Of a stretch of DNA of 29,056 nucleotides, positions 8,242-20,800 are shown in pieces (within the stretch, counting starts at the first letter, position 1; the number at the start of each line of letters is the position of its first letter). The DNA comes from a virus. The position numbers were made by a program, and so were the translations under genes. The stretch lies in the IMG/VR virus record IMGVR_UViG_3300044997_000835, positions 1 to 29,056 of that record. One strand, 5' to 3'. The notes beneath the pieces were generated by a model, which made no database searches, was not told the DNA's origin, and saw only the letters and a program-made list of their open reading frames with translations.

Positions 8242-8251
8242 AATAAATATT
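8242..8251 (+). promoter_or_regulatory. T4-like late promoter (AATAAATATT) before gp6
   Basis: AATAAATATT lies in the 45-base gap between gp25 and gp6, with its 8-base core ending 17 bases before the gp6 ATG at 8267. A Shine-Dalgarno (AAGGA, about 8256-8260) follows, as at the other two copies. It would give gp6 and the giant downstream gene their own late transcript. Confidence 0.7.
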
Positions 8252-8266
8252 AGATAAGGATAATAT

Positions 8267-11200
8267 ATGTCAGCCACTGATAGACAAAATAGATTATTCG
8301 TTGCAGAAGACTGGCGTAGAATATATCAAAGTTTTCGTAATGCAGATTTCCAAAGCTATGATTTTGAGAATTTACGCAGAGTAATGATTGATTATTTGCG
8401 TCAAAATTATCCAGAAGATTTCAATGATTATATAGAAAGCAGTGAATATCTTGCTTTAATAGATATGATTGCGTTTCTTGGGCAGAGTTTTGCTTTTAGA
8501 GTAGACTTAAATGCTCGTGAAAACTTTTTAGAACTTGCAGAACGTAGAGAAAGCATATTAAGATTAGCACGTACATTAAGCTATAATGCTAAAAGAAATA
8601 CTCCTGCTAGTGGTTTATTAAAATGGCAGAGTATAAGTACAACTCAAACCGTTATAGATAGTAACGGTAGAAATTTAGCAGGACAAGAAATACTATGGAA
8701 CGACCCCAGTAATAATGAATGGTTTGATCAGTTTGTTAGAATAATAAATGCAGCTATGCCTATTACTACTCAATTTGGTGATCCAATTAATAAAGCAGTA
8801 GTTTATAGTATACCTACTGAGCAGTATAGAATACAAACTACTGGTACTACAATTCCTGTATACACATTTAATAAAATTGTTGACGGTCGTACAATGAATT
8901 TTGAAATTACTGGTACAATAATTAAAGATGGAGAAGATATTGTAGAAGATCCACCCATAAGTGGAAATACAATGAGTTTTATATTTAGAGATGATGGTAA
9001 AGGATATGCTAGCAATAGTAATGGATTTTTTAGTAATTTTAAACAAGGTACATTACAAACAGGTACGTTTGGTATAACTCAGCCAAGCACTAATGAAATA
9101 ATTGATATAGATGCTACTAATATTAATAATACAGATATATGGTTATATAAACTTGACTCACGTGGTGTTGAAAATGAATTTTGGGTACAAGTACCAAGTC
9201 TTGAATCAAATAATGTCATATACAATAGTTTAGATAAGAATATTAGAAACATATACAATGTAATAACAAGAGTTAATGATCGCGTTAGTATAGCATTTAG
9301 TGATGGAATATTTGGTAATTTACCTTTAGGAAATTTTAGAATATTTTATAGAGTAAGTAATGGCCTAAGTTATATTATAAATCCTAAAGACATGCGTAAT
9401 GTTAGTGTAGAAATATCTTATTTTTCTAATTCAGGTCAATCAGAATTTTTAACTATATCAATGAATTTACCAACGTCAGTGTCTAATAGCGGAGGTACTG
9501 AAAGTAATGAACAAATCAAATTTAATGCTCCAAGTTCGTATTATACTCAAAATAGAATGATTACAGCAGAGGATTATAATCTTAGCCCTTTGACTGTAAA
9601 TCAGGATATACTTAAGATTAAAACGGTTAACAGAAGTAGTAGTGGTATAAGTAGATACTTTGATTTAATTGATCCCACAGGAAAATACAGTAGTACCAAT
9701 TTGTTTAGTGATGATGGTGTCATTTACAAAGAAGAATATGAAGAAATTTTTAAATTTAATTATAACAGTAGGATAGATATTGAAGGAATTATATATAACA
9801 AAGTTTTGCCAGTATTACGGGAAATAAACTTAAGAAACTTTTATTATGATAAATTTGGTCGAATTAAAATTGGATCTGATTTAAATTATAAATGGGTACA
9901 AATAACATCAAGCACTAACGAATCTACAGGATATTTCACAGGAGAGGCTGACGATATTGTAGGATATGATGTCACTTCCATCTTAAGGAATTTAGAAGTT
10001 GGAGCTAATTTAAAATTTGTTCCACCATTAGGCAAATACTTTATCTCCAATAAAGGTAATATTTTAGAAATTATCAATGAAAATAGTCCAAATGCTTCAA
10101 AGTATGTTTGGGCTAAAATAGTTAGTATAGCTAATAATGGAACCATAGCTAGGCTTGCAGATGGTACAGGGCCAATTAAATTAACAAGTGAAATACCTTC
10201 AAATGCAATTTTAGAGCAAATTATACCTGTTTGGAGGACTAATTTAGACAATAATATTATTAGAACTATGGTAAATCTTATTTTTTCTAATAAACCCTTT
10301 GGATTAAGATACGATTTAAGCGAAAAAAAATGGAAAATTATTTTTGAACAAAATATTAATAGATTAAGTACATTTAAAATAGGTAAAGCAGGGGATACAA
10401 CAAATCAAAAATTAGATGCAAGTTGGTTATTATTATTTGAAACTGATGGTGAATTGTATACCGTTAGATCAAGAAGACTAAGGTATATTTTTGAAAGTGA
10501 TAAAAAAATTAGATTTTATTTTAATAAAACTAATAAAATTTTTGACACAAGGTCAAATGTAATAATTAAAGATAAAATTAAAATATTAGGGGTTAACAAT
10601 AAACCAAATCAAACTAATAGTTTTACCTACGATTTAGAATGGGAAATAACAGACGAATTTATTGGTGCAGATGGTTATACAGATAGCAAAAAAATAGAAA
10701 TTAGTTTTAATGATTTTAATGATGATGGTGTTGTGGATGATCCTGATTTATTTGACACTATAGTAAGCCCACCTGCATCAACGTGGGATAGTTCAGTTAC
10801 ATATACTAAAAATTCTTATGTATTTTATGCTAATCAATTATTCATTAGTTTGGTAGATAATAATTTGAATTTTGAACCTAAAGCTGGTCAAAGTTCTAAA
10901 TGGAAAGTTAATTACGGAAATTTTGTCATTTTAGAAAAATATGAAACATTGACTACTCAATATGATTATAGACATAGTTCATTTTTAGACATTTTAATTG
11001 TAGGTTCAGAATCTGATGTAAAATCAAGTCATATTTCTGATCAATATTATTATTTCACTGATAATGAAACTTTGGCGAAATTTAGTATGCAAGAAGGTAG
11101 ACTAATTTATAATTTAGATTATAAGGTTTACTTAGGTAGAAATAATTTAAAGTTTCAATATGTACATAGTGCAGATTATAATACACGGATAGATCCTGGA

Positions 11201-11824
11201 CAAATAAATTTAATGGATTTATATGTTTTAACTAAAAATTATGATTTAGAATATAGAAGATACATAGCAGGAGCAATAGAAAACGAACCATTACCTCCAA
11301 GTAGTGATCAATTGTATATTACCATGAATCCATTTTTAAATCAAATTAAGGCTATGAGTGATGAAATAATTTATCATAGTGTAAAATATAAAGTGTTATT
11401 TGGCTCAATGGCTACTCCAAATCTACGTGCTGTGTTTAAATTAATTAAAAATTCAGAGCAAATTATAAGTGATAATGAAATCAAATCTAGAGTGTTAGCA
11501 GCAATTAATGAATTTTTTTCTATAGAAAATTGGGATTTTGGTGACACTTTCTATTTTAGTGAACTTGTAACATATATTATGAATAGAACAGCGCCTTATC
11601 TAGTCAACATTGTTATTGTACCAAGACAGGTTAATTTATATTTTGGTAGTTTATTTGAAATAAAGAGTGAAAATGATGAAATTTTTATTAACGGGGCTAC
11701 AAGTGATGATATTATGGTTATTGATGCATTAACTGCTAATGAACTTAATGCAGAAGGTGATATAGTAACAAGATCAAATATTTTAAATAAACAAAGTGTA
11801 TCTAGTGGCACAGGTAGTTACTAA
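8267..11824 (+). CDS. gp6: gp6-like baseplate wedge protein, enlarged
   Basis: The first about 110 residues are typical of T4-like gp6: LRRVMIDYLRQNYPEDFNDY, YLALIDMIAFLGQSFAFRVD and ENFLELAERRESILRLARTL. Later blocks include RVSIAFSDGIFGNLPLG and MITAEDYNLSP, the baseplate J/gp6 core. A C-terminal part has LFGSMATPNLRAVFKLIKNS and WDFGDTFYFSELVTYIMNRT. In T4, gp6 dimers form the inner ring of the baseplate that holds the six wedges together. At 1185 residues it is nearly twice T4 gp6 (660 aa). Most extra length is in the middle, with a calcium-loop-like motif (residues 816-827) and a carbohydrate-binding-like module (about 838-888). The start has AAGGA upstream, and the stop overlaps the next ATG by one base. 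Confidence 0.9.
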   Translation: MSATDRQNRLFVAEDWRRIYQSFRNADFQSYDFENLRRVMIDYLRQNYPEDFNDYIESSEYLALIDMIAFLGQSFAFRVDLNARENFLELAERRESILRLARTLSYNAKRNTPASGLLKWQSISTTQTVIDSNGRNLAGQEILWNDPSNNEWFDQFVRIINAAMPITTQFGDPINKAVVYSIPTEQYRIQTTGTTIPVYTFNKIVDGRTMNFEITGTIIKDGEDIVEDPPISGNTMSFIFRDDGKGYASNSNGFFSNFKQGTLQTGTFGITQPSTNEIIDIDATNINNTDIWLYKLDSRGVENEFWVQVPSLESNNVIYNSLDKNIRNIYNVITRVNDRVSIAFSDGIFGNLPLGNFRIFYRVSNGLSYIINPKDMRNVSVEISYFSNSGQSEFLTISMNLPTSVSNSGGTESNEQIKFNAPSSYYTQNRMITAEDYNLSPLTVNQDILKIKTVNRSSSGISRYFDLIDPTGKYSSTNLFSDDGVIYKEEYEEIFKFNYNSRIDIEGIIYNKVLPVLREINLRNFYYDKFGRIKIGSDLNYKWVQITSSTNESTGYFTGEADDIVGYDVTSILRNLEVGANLKFVPPLGKYFISNKGNILEIINENSPNASKYVWAKIVSIANNGTIARLADGTGPIKLTSEIPSNAILEQIIPVWRTNLDNNIIRTMVNLIFSNKPFGLRYDLSEKKWKIIFEQNINRLSTFKIGKAGDTTNQKLDASWLLLFETDGELYTVRSRRLRYIFESDKKIRFYFNKTNKIFDTRSNVIIKDKIKILGVNNKPNQTNSFTYDLEWEITDEFIGADGYTDSKKIEISFNDFNDDGVVDDPDLFDTIVSPPASTWDSSVTYTKNSYVFYANQLFISLVDNNLNFEPKAGQSSKWKVNYGNFVILEKYETLTTQYDYRHSSFLDILIVGSESDVKSSHISDQYYYFTDNETLAKFSMQEGRLIYNLDYKVYLGRNNLKFQYVHSADYNTRIDPGQINLMDLYVLTKNYDLEYRRYIAGAIENEPLPPSSDQLYITMNPFLNQIKAMSDEIIYHSVKYKVLFGSMATPNLRAVFKLIKNSEQIISDNEIKSRVLAAINEFFSIENWDFGDTFYFSELVTYIMNRTAPYLVNIVIVPRQVNLYFGSLFEIKSENDEIFINGATSDDIMVIDALTANELNAEGDIVTRSNILNKQSVSSGTGSY

Positions 11825-14800
11825 TGTCTAACGAAGAATTTCCAGTACCTTTAAATAATAATGAAAAGCGTAAATCTGTAAAATTTTTACCAAGATTTTT
11901 TAGATCTGATGCTAATAAAAAGTTTTTAAGTAGTACAATAGATAATCTTATTCAAAATGGAACAGTTAGACGCATCAATGGTTTTATTGGTAGGCAAAAT
12001 GCTAAAAGCGTCACTAACAATGATGTTTTTATTAAAGAATTGTTAGATGATAGACAAAATTATCAATTAGAACCTGCTTTAGTTGCTGAAGATAATTTAG
12101 GTAATATAACTTTTTTTAAAGATTATATTGATTACATTAATACCATAAATGTTTTAGGTGGTAATTCTATAAATCATGAAAAATTAAATCAACAAGAATT
12201 TTATAGTTTGGAACCTCACATTGATTGGGATAAACTTGTGAATCATTTACAATATTATTGGCTACCTTATGGACCAGATATTGTACCTGTTAGTGGAACC
12301 AAAATTTTAAACACTACAAGTACTTACACAATTACTATAGTAGATGAAGGAGATAATTTTGCTTATTTAATGACACCAAATGGCTTAACAAGAAATCCTA
12401 TTTTAAGTTTATATCGGGGAGAAACTTACAAATTTGATATTAAAACTCCTAATGAACCTTTCAGTATAAAAACTGATAGAGTTAGTGGAAAGTTATTTAG
12501 ATATACTGATGGAGTAGACCAGTTTGCTGTAACGAATGGAACAATAACATTTACTATTCCTTTAGATGCACCTGATGTACTATATTATGTTAGTGAAAAT
12601 AATGTAGATACTAGCGGTATAATTAAAATCTTTGATATTATAGAAAATACCAAAATTAATGTTGAAGAAGAAGTGGCTGGAAAGAAAAATTTTACATTGC
12701 CTAATGGTATAAGTCTTACGAACGGAATGAAAATAAAATTTGTAGGTCAAGTTACACCTAAGGAATATGAAGATCAAGTATTTTATGTAGAAGGTGTAGG
12801 ACAAAATATAAATCTAATCAACGAAAAATATTTAGAAACAAGTGCAAAATATACTGTTAATGTAAATGTTAATTATGATGAAATACCATTTGATAACTTA
12901 GCATTTAATAATGTTAATTACGCGGCACTAGATAAAGATTACATTACAATTAATAGAGCAAGTAGAGATCGTAATCCTTGGAGTAGATACAATAGATGGT
13001 TTCATCAAGACGTCATACAAAAAACTGCTGATATTTTAGGTACACAGCCTATATTTGATCAAAATTTTAGAGCTATTAGACCTATTATAGAATTTAACGC
13101 AAACTTACAACTATTTAATTTTGGAAATTTAAGTAAAAAAAATGTTGATCTTGTAGATAATTTTACAACAGATGTTTTTAGTACAATTAATGGAGCTTTT
13201 GGTTATTATATTGATGGTATTGAATTAGCCAATGGTCATAGAATAATTTTTAATGCAGATACAGATCCGTTAGTAAAAAATAAAATCTTTAAAGTTGAAT
13301 TTAATACTTTACTTGATACGAATACACAATCATATACAAGACGTATAAATTTAGTAGCAGAGGAGGATAGCCAACCAATACAAAACGAATGTGTTCTTGT
13401 GATGTTAGGCGAAAAGTATTCAGGTCAAATGTTCTGGTTTAATGGAAATGATTGGTTATTATCTCAATCAAAAACTAAATTAAATCAACCACCGTTATTT
13501 GATTTATTTGACGAAAACGGAATAAACATTACTGATCCCTTATATTATGAAGGTTCAACATTTCTTGGAAATAAAATATTTTCCTATAAAATTAATAATG
13601 GGCGAGTTGATAAGGAATTAGGATTTGGCATAACATATAAAAATATTAATAATATTGGTGATATTCTTTTTGATTTTAATTTATTAAATGAAAATTTTAT
13701 CTATAAATTAAATCAAAATATTTTAGAAGAAACAACTGATAATAAATTTTTAAAATTATATAATTATGCAGGTGATTCAAAATTAGTAAACGGTTGGGTA
13801 AAAAATGAATTAACTAATACACAACCTATAATTAGAATTTTTAAAAATATAACTAATGAATCTAATCCTAATCGACAAAATATTTTAACAAATAATTTCC
13901 CAATAGATGTATATGATGATATTGAGCAATTAGATGATTTAGTTGTTAAAGTATATGTAAATGGAAAAAGAATTGATAAAAGTAATTTTATCATAGTCAA
14001 ACGCATTAATTATGATTATAAAACTGTTGTTTTTTATAATGATTTAAATGAAACAGATATTTTAACTTTAAAATGCTATTCAAAGCAAAATAAAAATTCT
14101 AATGGGTATTATGAAATACCTATATGTTTACAGAATAATCCAGCAAATAATAATATTAGAAACTTTACTCTTGGTGAAATTATTGATCATGTTGATAGTA
14201 TAGTTGATAATTTATCTAATTTTAAAGGTATATTTCCTGGTTCTAGTAATTTAAGGGATATAGCTAATTTAAGTTCTTATGGAACAAAATTTGTACAACA
14301 TAGTGGTAGTTTAAATTTCGCATTATATCATTTAACTAATCAAAATGCTAACATCCTTTTTGCAATAGAGAAAGCTCGAGACGATTATGGTAAATTTAAA
14401 CGTGCATTTTTGTATAATTGCAAAAATATAAATTACGATAACGATATAAAAGAAACTGTTAATGAAGTTTTATTTAAGGTAAATCAAGGTAAATCTAAAC
14501 AAGGCTCTTATTATTTTAGCGATATGTTGGGATACGGGGCATCTAAGAAATTTGAATTTACAGTAAAAGATGCAAAAACAACCAAGTATCCTTTAGCACA
14601 ACCCTTTAGTTTAAAGCAATTGACTGCCCGTTGTATTTACATATATTTAAATGGCATACAATTATTACACGAAAAAGATTATACATTCACAGATGACGGA
14701 TTTATAAACATTACAAAGCAAAAAGAAGAAAATGATATTATAAGTGTAATTGAGTATGAAACTACAGATGGATGTTTTATACCACCAACACCCACAAGTT

Positions 14801-17800
14801 TGGGATTATACCCTAAGTATGAACCAAAAAAATATTTAGATAGTACATTAATAGTTCCACAAAATGTAATACAAGGTCATGACGGTAGTATAATTCTTGC
14901 TTTTGATGATTTTAGAGATGATCTTATATTAGAGTTGGAATATAGAATATTTAATAATATTAAAATAGATTATGATACAAAAATATTTGACATTTATAAT
15001 TTTATACCTGGTTCAAATAGAAAAACAGTGTACGATAGAGAGGAATTTAATAGAATATTAGCACCTAACTTTTTTAAATGGACAACATTAATTGACACAG
15101 ATTTTAGCAAAAATTTATTATTTCTCACTAACAATCCTTTTACCTATAATTATAGTGATGTTGCAAGCATAAATGGAGATAAACTTCCAGGTTTTTGGAG
15201 GGGGATTTATACTTGGTATTTTGATACTGATCGTATACATATTTGTCCTTGGGAAAGTCTTGGATTTAGCATCATGCCTAAATGGTGGGAGCAAGTATAT
15301 GGACCTGCCCCATATACCAAAGATAATTACATTTTATGGAATGATTTACGTAATGGAGTAATAAGAGAACCAAATAAACCATTAAAAATCAATCAAAAAT
15401 TTGTAAAACCTATATTAGAAAATATTCCTGTTAATCAATATGGCAAACTTATAGATCCTGTTGAATCTAATTTAGCAAGTGGCATAATAACCACAAATTC
15501 AAATAAACCATATATTTTTGGAGATCAAAGTCCAATAGAAAATACATGGCGTAGAAGTAGTTATTATCCTTTTAGTTTAATCAAAACTATAATTTTAATT
15601 AATCCAAATCTTGCTTTTTCTCTTTTATTTGACAGATCTAGAATAGTTAGAAATCAAGCTAATCAATTAGTATATAAAGAAACTGGATTGAGGTTAAAAT
15701 TAAAAGACATTTTAACAACAAGTATTTATAATGACAACACAAGAGTACAGACTAGCGGATTAATCAATTATGTAATAGATTATTTGATTAACGATAATCT
15801 TAATAGTATAAATGAATATAGATATAATCTAAAAAATTTAACTAATAAGCTAAGTTATAGATTAGGAGGATTTAGCAGTAAAGAAAAATTTAACTTAATT
15901 TTAGACAGCAGGAATGCAAAAGCAAGTTCAGGTTTATTTGTACCTAAAGAAAACTATAAAATTTTTCTAAATAGCAGTAGTCCTATTAAAAAATTATTTT
16001 ATAGTGGAGTAATAATTACAAAATTTTTAACCAAATATGGGTTAGGATATGAAATAAAGGGTTATAGTCAAACTGAACCTTATTTTTATTATTATCCTTG
16101 GGATAAGCCTGGATATAATATAAATGTAGGTGGTATTAGCGAAAGTTTTATAAATTGGGATCGAGGACAAAGATATATTGCAGGGAAAATAGTAAAAATT
16201 GAAAAAGATTATTACAGAGTAAAACTAGCCCATACTAGTTCTAATAATCCAAATTTTGATTTACTACAAAAGCTACCTGAATTACCAATAATAGGTGGCA
16301 GAAATGCTAATTTAAGAAGTTTATTCACTAAAATTCCTAAAATTCTTAATTATGGATCTCTTTTAAGTAGTATTCAAGAAGTTGTAGATTTTTTACAAGG
16401 ATATAGTGAATATTTAAAAGATCAAGGGTTTGAATTTGATGAATTTAATCAAACTTTAAAAACAGTTACTAATTGGGAAACAAGTATAAGAGAATTTTTA
16501 TTTTGGACTACGCAAAATTGGAGTTCAGGGGCAGACAGTTATGTTGAATGGAATATTAATACTTATTATAAAATCGATCAAGTAGTTTATTATAATGGTG
16601 AATTTTATAGAAGTATAAAAGAACACACTACTAAAAACTTTTTTGATAGAAATTCCTATAATAAACTAGATAATCTTAATACGGATGGAGCGGCAGCAAT
16701 AAGTTTAAGTCCAGCAGCTCTAAAACTTACCTTAAAACTTAATTACAGTGTAGTTGATGATTTAACAGAAACAAATAATACATATGAAATTTTTTCAGCA
16801 GATGGTGTCAAATATGATCCTCGGGGTTTAAATTATCAAAGAGAAGATGACAAATTCAGTTTATATCCTAAAAATGACTTAGGTATATATGGAGCAAGTA
16901 TCTATCTTGTGCAAAAAGAGCATGTATTAACTATAGACAATGTCAGTCAATTTAGTGATGTAATTTACAATTTAGAAACTGGTTATAGACAAGAAAAAAT
17001 TAAAACTACTGGTTATAAAACTATAAATTGGAACGGAAGTTTTGATGCCCCTGGGTTTCTATATGATCAAGCTAAAATTGAAGAATGGATTCCTTGGACT
17101 GATTATAATTTAGGCGATATAGTCAAGTATAAAGAATACTATTATAGTGCAAATAGTAATATACCAGGAGTAGAAAAATTTGATAATATTCAATGGATAA
17201 AATTAGAAGGAAAACCAGAATCTAAATTGTTACCAAACTGGGATTACAAAGCATTACAATTCACTGATTTTTATGACTTAGATAGTGATAATTTTGATAT
17301 TAATCAACAGCGTATAGCACAACATTTTATTGGCTATCAAAAGAGACAGTATTTAGAAAATATTATTAAAAACGATGTAAGCGAATTTAAATTTTATCAG
17401 GGTATGATCACTGAAAAAGGCAGTGCTAATAGTCTTAATAAACTATTTGATGTTTTAAGTGCAACAAATCAAGACAGTATAGATTTTATAGAAGAATGGG
17501 CAGTTCGTGTAGGTGAGTATGGAGCAAGTGATGCTTTTGAAGAAATAGAATTTGTATTAGATGAATCTAAATTTAGAATAGAGCCTCAAGCTTTTGAATT
17601 ATTATCTATTATAAAGAGTGAATTAACAGATTATGTAATAAGAAAAACAAAAAATGATATCTATTTAAGACCAACAAATTATAGTGACGATATTTGGCCT
17701 ATAAATCAAAATTACAGACCATTTTTAAAGACTCCTGGTTTTTGTAGATTAGATCAGGTGAAATATGCATTAGATAAAAAAGATGATATTCTGTCATTAG

Positions 17801-20800
17801 ATATTAAAACTTTAGAATCTGGGGATTATATTTGGTGTGCATTTGAAGATAAAATTAATGATTTTGGAGATGATTGGAGTATATATAGGTTAAATTATTT
17901 AGACTTAACAGTTAAAAATATTACATATACTAATCAGATTTTAATTGTAACATTTAACATAGATCCAAAAATATTTGTTGGAGACATTGTAGGGTTTAAA
18001 AGCGTAGAAAATTTTAATAAATTACTAAAAGTTACACAAGTTGACAATAAAACTATAAAAATACAAGGACCTATAACAGATATTATAAATGTTGGCAATT
18101 TAAATTTAAATTTAGTTAGAACTTATAAAATATCTGATTATAGATATGAAAATATAGATAGCTTAAATGTTCCTAAATATTTAAATAAAATTACAAACAA
18201 AGGCATAGATTTGGGATCCTATGGAGAATTAGTTTGGTTTAATAATCAAGGTAAGCAAGTTATATGGCAAAATTTACCTGTTTATGGAAAAACAGAAATA
18301 GTAGATAGTATATTAACTAATGAGAGTAAGCTAGGACAATGTGTTTGTATTAATGAAAGTTCAACAATATTACTAGTAAGTTCTGCTAATGAAGTTAGAA
18401 TCTATATAAAAAATAATCTAACTTGGATTAAAACACTAGTAATACAGCCCCCAAATGAGACTGGTATTACTATAACCAATTTTGGTAAATCATTAGCCAT
18501 AGCAGAAAATAACAATCTTATAGCTATTGGATATACTCGTAATGGAAACGGAGCTGTAAATGTTTATAAATTAGACAAAAATATTAATTTAAATTTAAGA
18601 CAGACTATATTTAATCCAGAATATATTTATACTAATTTACCAATTACAGATCAATTTTTTGGATACAAAATAAAATTTAGTAAAAATTTAAATAGTTTAA
18701 GTTTGTTTATCAGTAGTACTAATGGTGTAAGTATATCAGGTAAAATATACATCTATAATAGCACTATTGAAGCAATAGATTCAAGTACAGTAATAAGTCC
18801 TTTTACTATTTTTGATAGATTAGAGCCTAATTCTTGTGAGGAAGAACCCTTTGCATATGATTATGATGTAAACAAAAATGGTTCAATTCTAGTTTTAGGT
18901 GCCTGCTTGAATGATGGTGGTAAAGTATATGTTTATGAACGAAAAATTGATTATTTTTATAGACAGCAAATTATAGATTTACCAGGAAAAGAAGAAAGAT
19001 TTGGATTTGCTTTAGCCTTAAATACCAGTGGTGAATTATTAGCTGTGTCAAGTACTTATGAAACTATAGATTATGTAAATCAAGGTAGAATTAGAATATT
19101 TAAAACTCAAAACACAGAAGATGATTCAACAGTCCCACCAGTAAATTACAACGTAAATCAAATTATAGATAATCGTCGTGCTGAAGCAGATGGAATTCTT
19201 GGTGAACAATATGGTTATAAATTAAAATTCGCTAATGATAGCAAAACTTTAGTAATTTTTAGCAAGTATGGGGATAGCTATCAAGAACAAATTACAGGTG
19301 AAGATTCAACAAAGATTAATAAAGATTCAGGAAGAGTTGATGTTTATGATCGTTATATTACAAAATATATATTTTCTGAATCTATACCTGCTTATAGTAA
19401 AACTGAAGAATATGGATTAGGATTTGATATTGGGAATAATTGTATTGTAGTTGGAGCGCCAGCTGCTATATCAAATGACAAAACAACTGGTAAAGTTTAT
19501 ATACATAATAAAGAAAATAATATTTTTAGTTGGAGAAAGTATTTAGAAGAACAGCCTAAAATTGATATAACTGTATTCAAGAAGATATTTATATATAATA
19601 AAAAAAGTAGTAATTTGCTCTATTATTTAGATATTATAGATCCTGTTCAAGGAAAAATAGCAGGTGAGGCAGATCAAGAAATCAAATATAAAACTTATTA
19701 CGATCCTGCTATATATAACTATCAATCTACAGGTAATGACATCAAAGTAACCATAGATGACGGTATGAATTGGTTAGATAAACAGGTTGGAATGCTATGG
19801 TGGGATTTAAGACGTGCTAAATTCATAGATAGCACTATGGGTAATGTTACATTTAGAAACTTTAGTTGGAATGCATTATATCCTACAGCTAGTATAGATA
19901 TATGTGAATGGGTTGAATCAAAATATACCCCAGAACAATGGGATACTTTATCAGGAACTGAAGAAGGTTATAGTCGAGGTATAGATGGTAAAACTTTATA
20001 TGGAAATAAGGTTTATAGTATAAAGAAAAAATTTGATACTATTAGTAAAACATTTAGTAGTTTATATTATTATTGGATAAAAAATAAAACTACGATTCCC
20101 TATGCTAATGGTAGAAAAATAAGTGCTATTAATTGCAAAGCACAAATTGAAGATCCAAAAAATTATGGTGTAAAATTTATACAATTTTTAAGTCCTAATA
20201 GTTTTGGATTAAGTAATGTTAAAAATCAGTTAGTAGATAAAGATATTAATTTAAATATTCAATACTGGACAGTCCCTGAAAAAGAAAAATTAATTATCCA
20301 TAATGAATGGAAAATTATAAGTGAAAATAACAATACAGATATACCTATTGAGATAGAAAGGAAATGGATTGACAGTTTAACAGGTATTGACGAAAATGGC
20401 TTTATAATTCCAGATTTAAATTTAAGTCCTAAACAAAGATATGGCATAAAATTTAAACCAAGACAAAGTATGTTTGTTAATAGAATAGAAGCTGTTAAAG
20501 AACTTGTAGACAGGTTTAATTCCCAAATAAAAAATATTCAAATTGATAATATTGATCTAAGTGATTTTTTAAGAAAAGATCCGCTTCCTAGTATAATATC
20601 AGGTGAATATGATTTTGTAGTTGATGTAGAAGAAGAACTAAAATTTATAACCTTGCCTATAGAATCTTATAAACAAGCACTTGTTAAACCTATAATACAG
20701 TATGGTAAAATAATTGATGTTGAATTTATAAATCGTGGTGTAGGTTATAATAATGCTCCTTCTATAAAAGTAACAGGTAGTGGACGGAATGCTGTTTTAA

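Noticed and set aside
8693-9046. Antisense open frames over gp6, the giant gene and the protease gene (several of 60-120 codons)
   Set aside because: They are shadows of long AT-rich coding regions with no ribosome sites, family motifs or promoter context.
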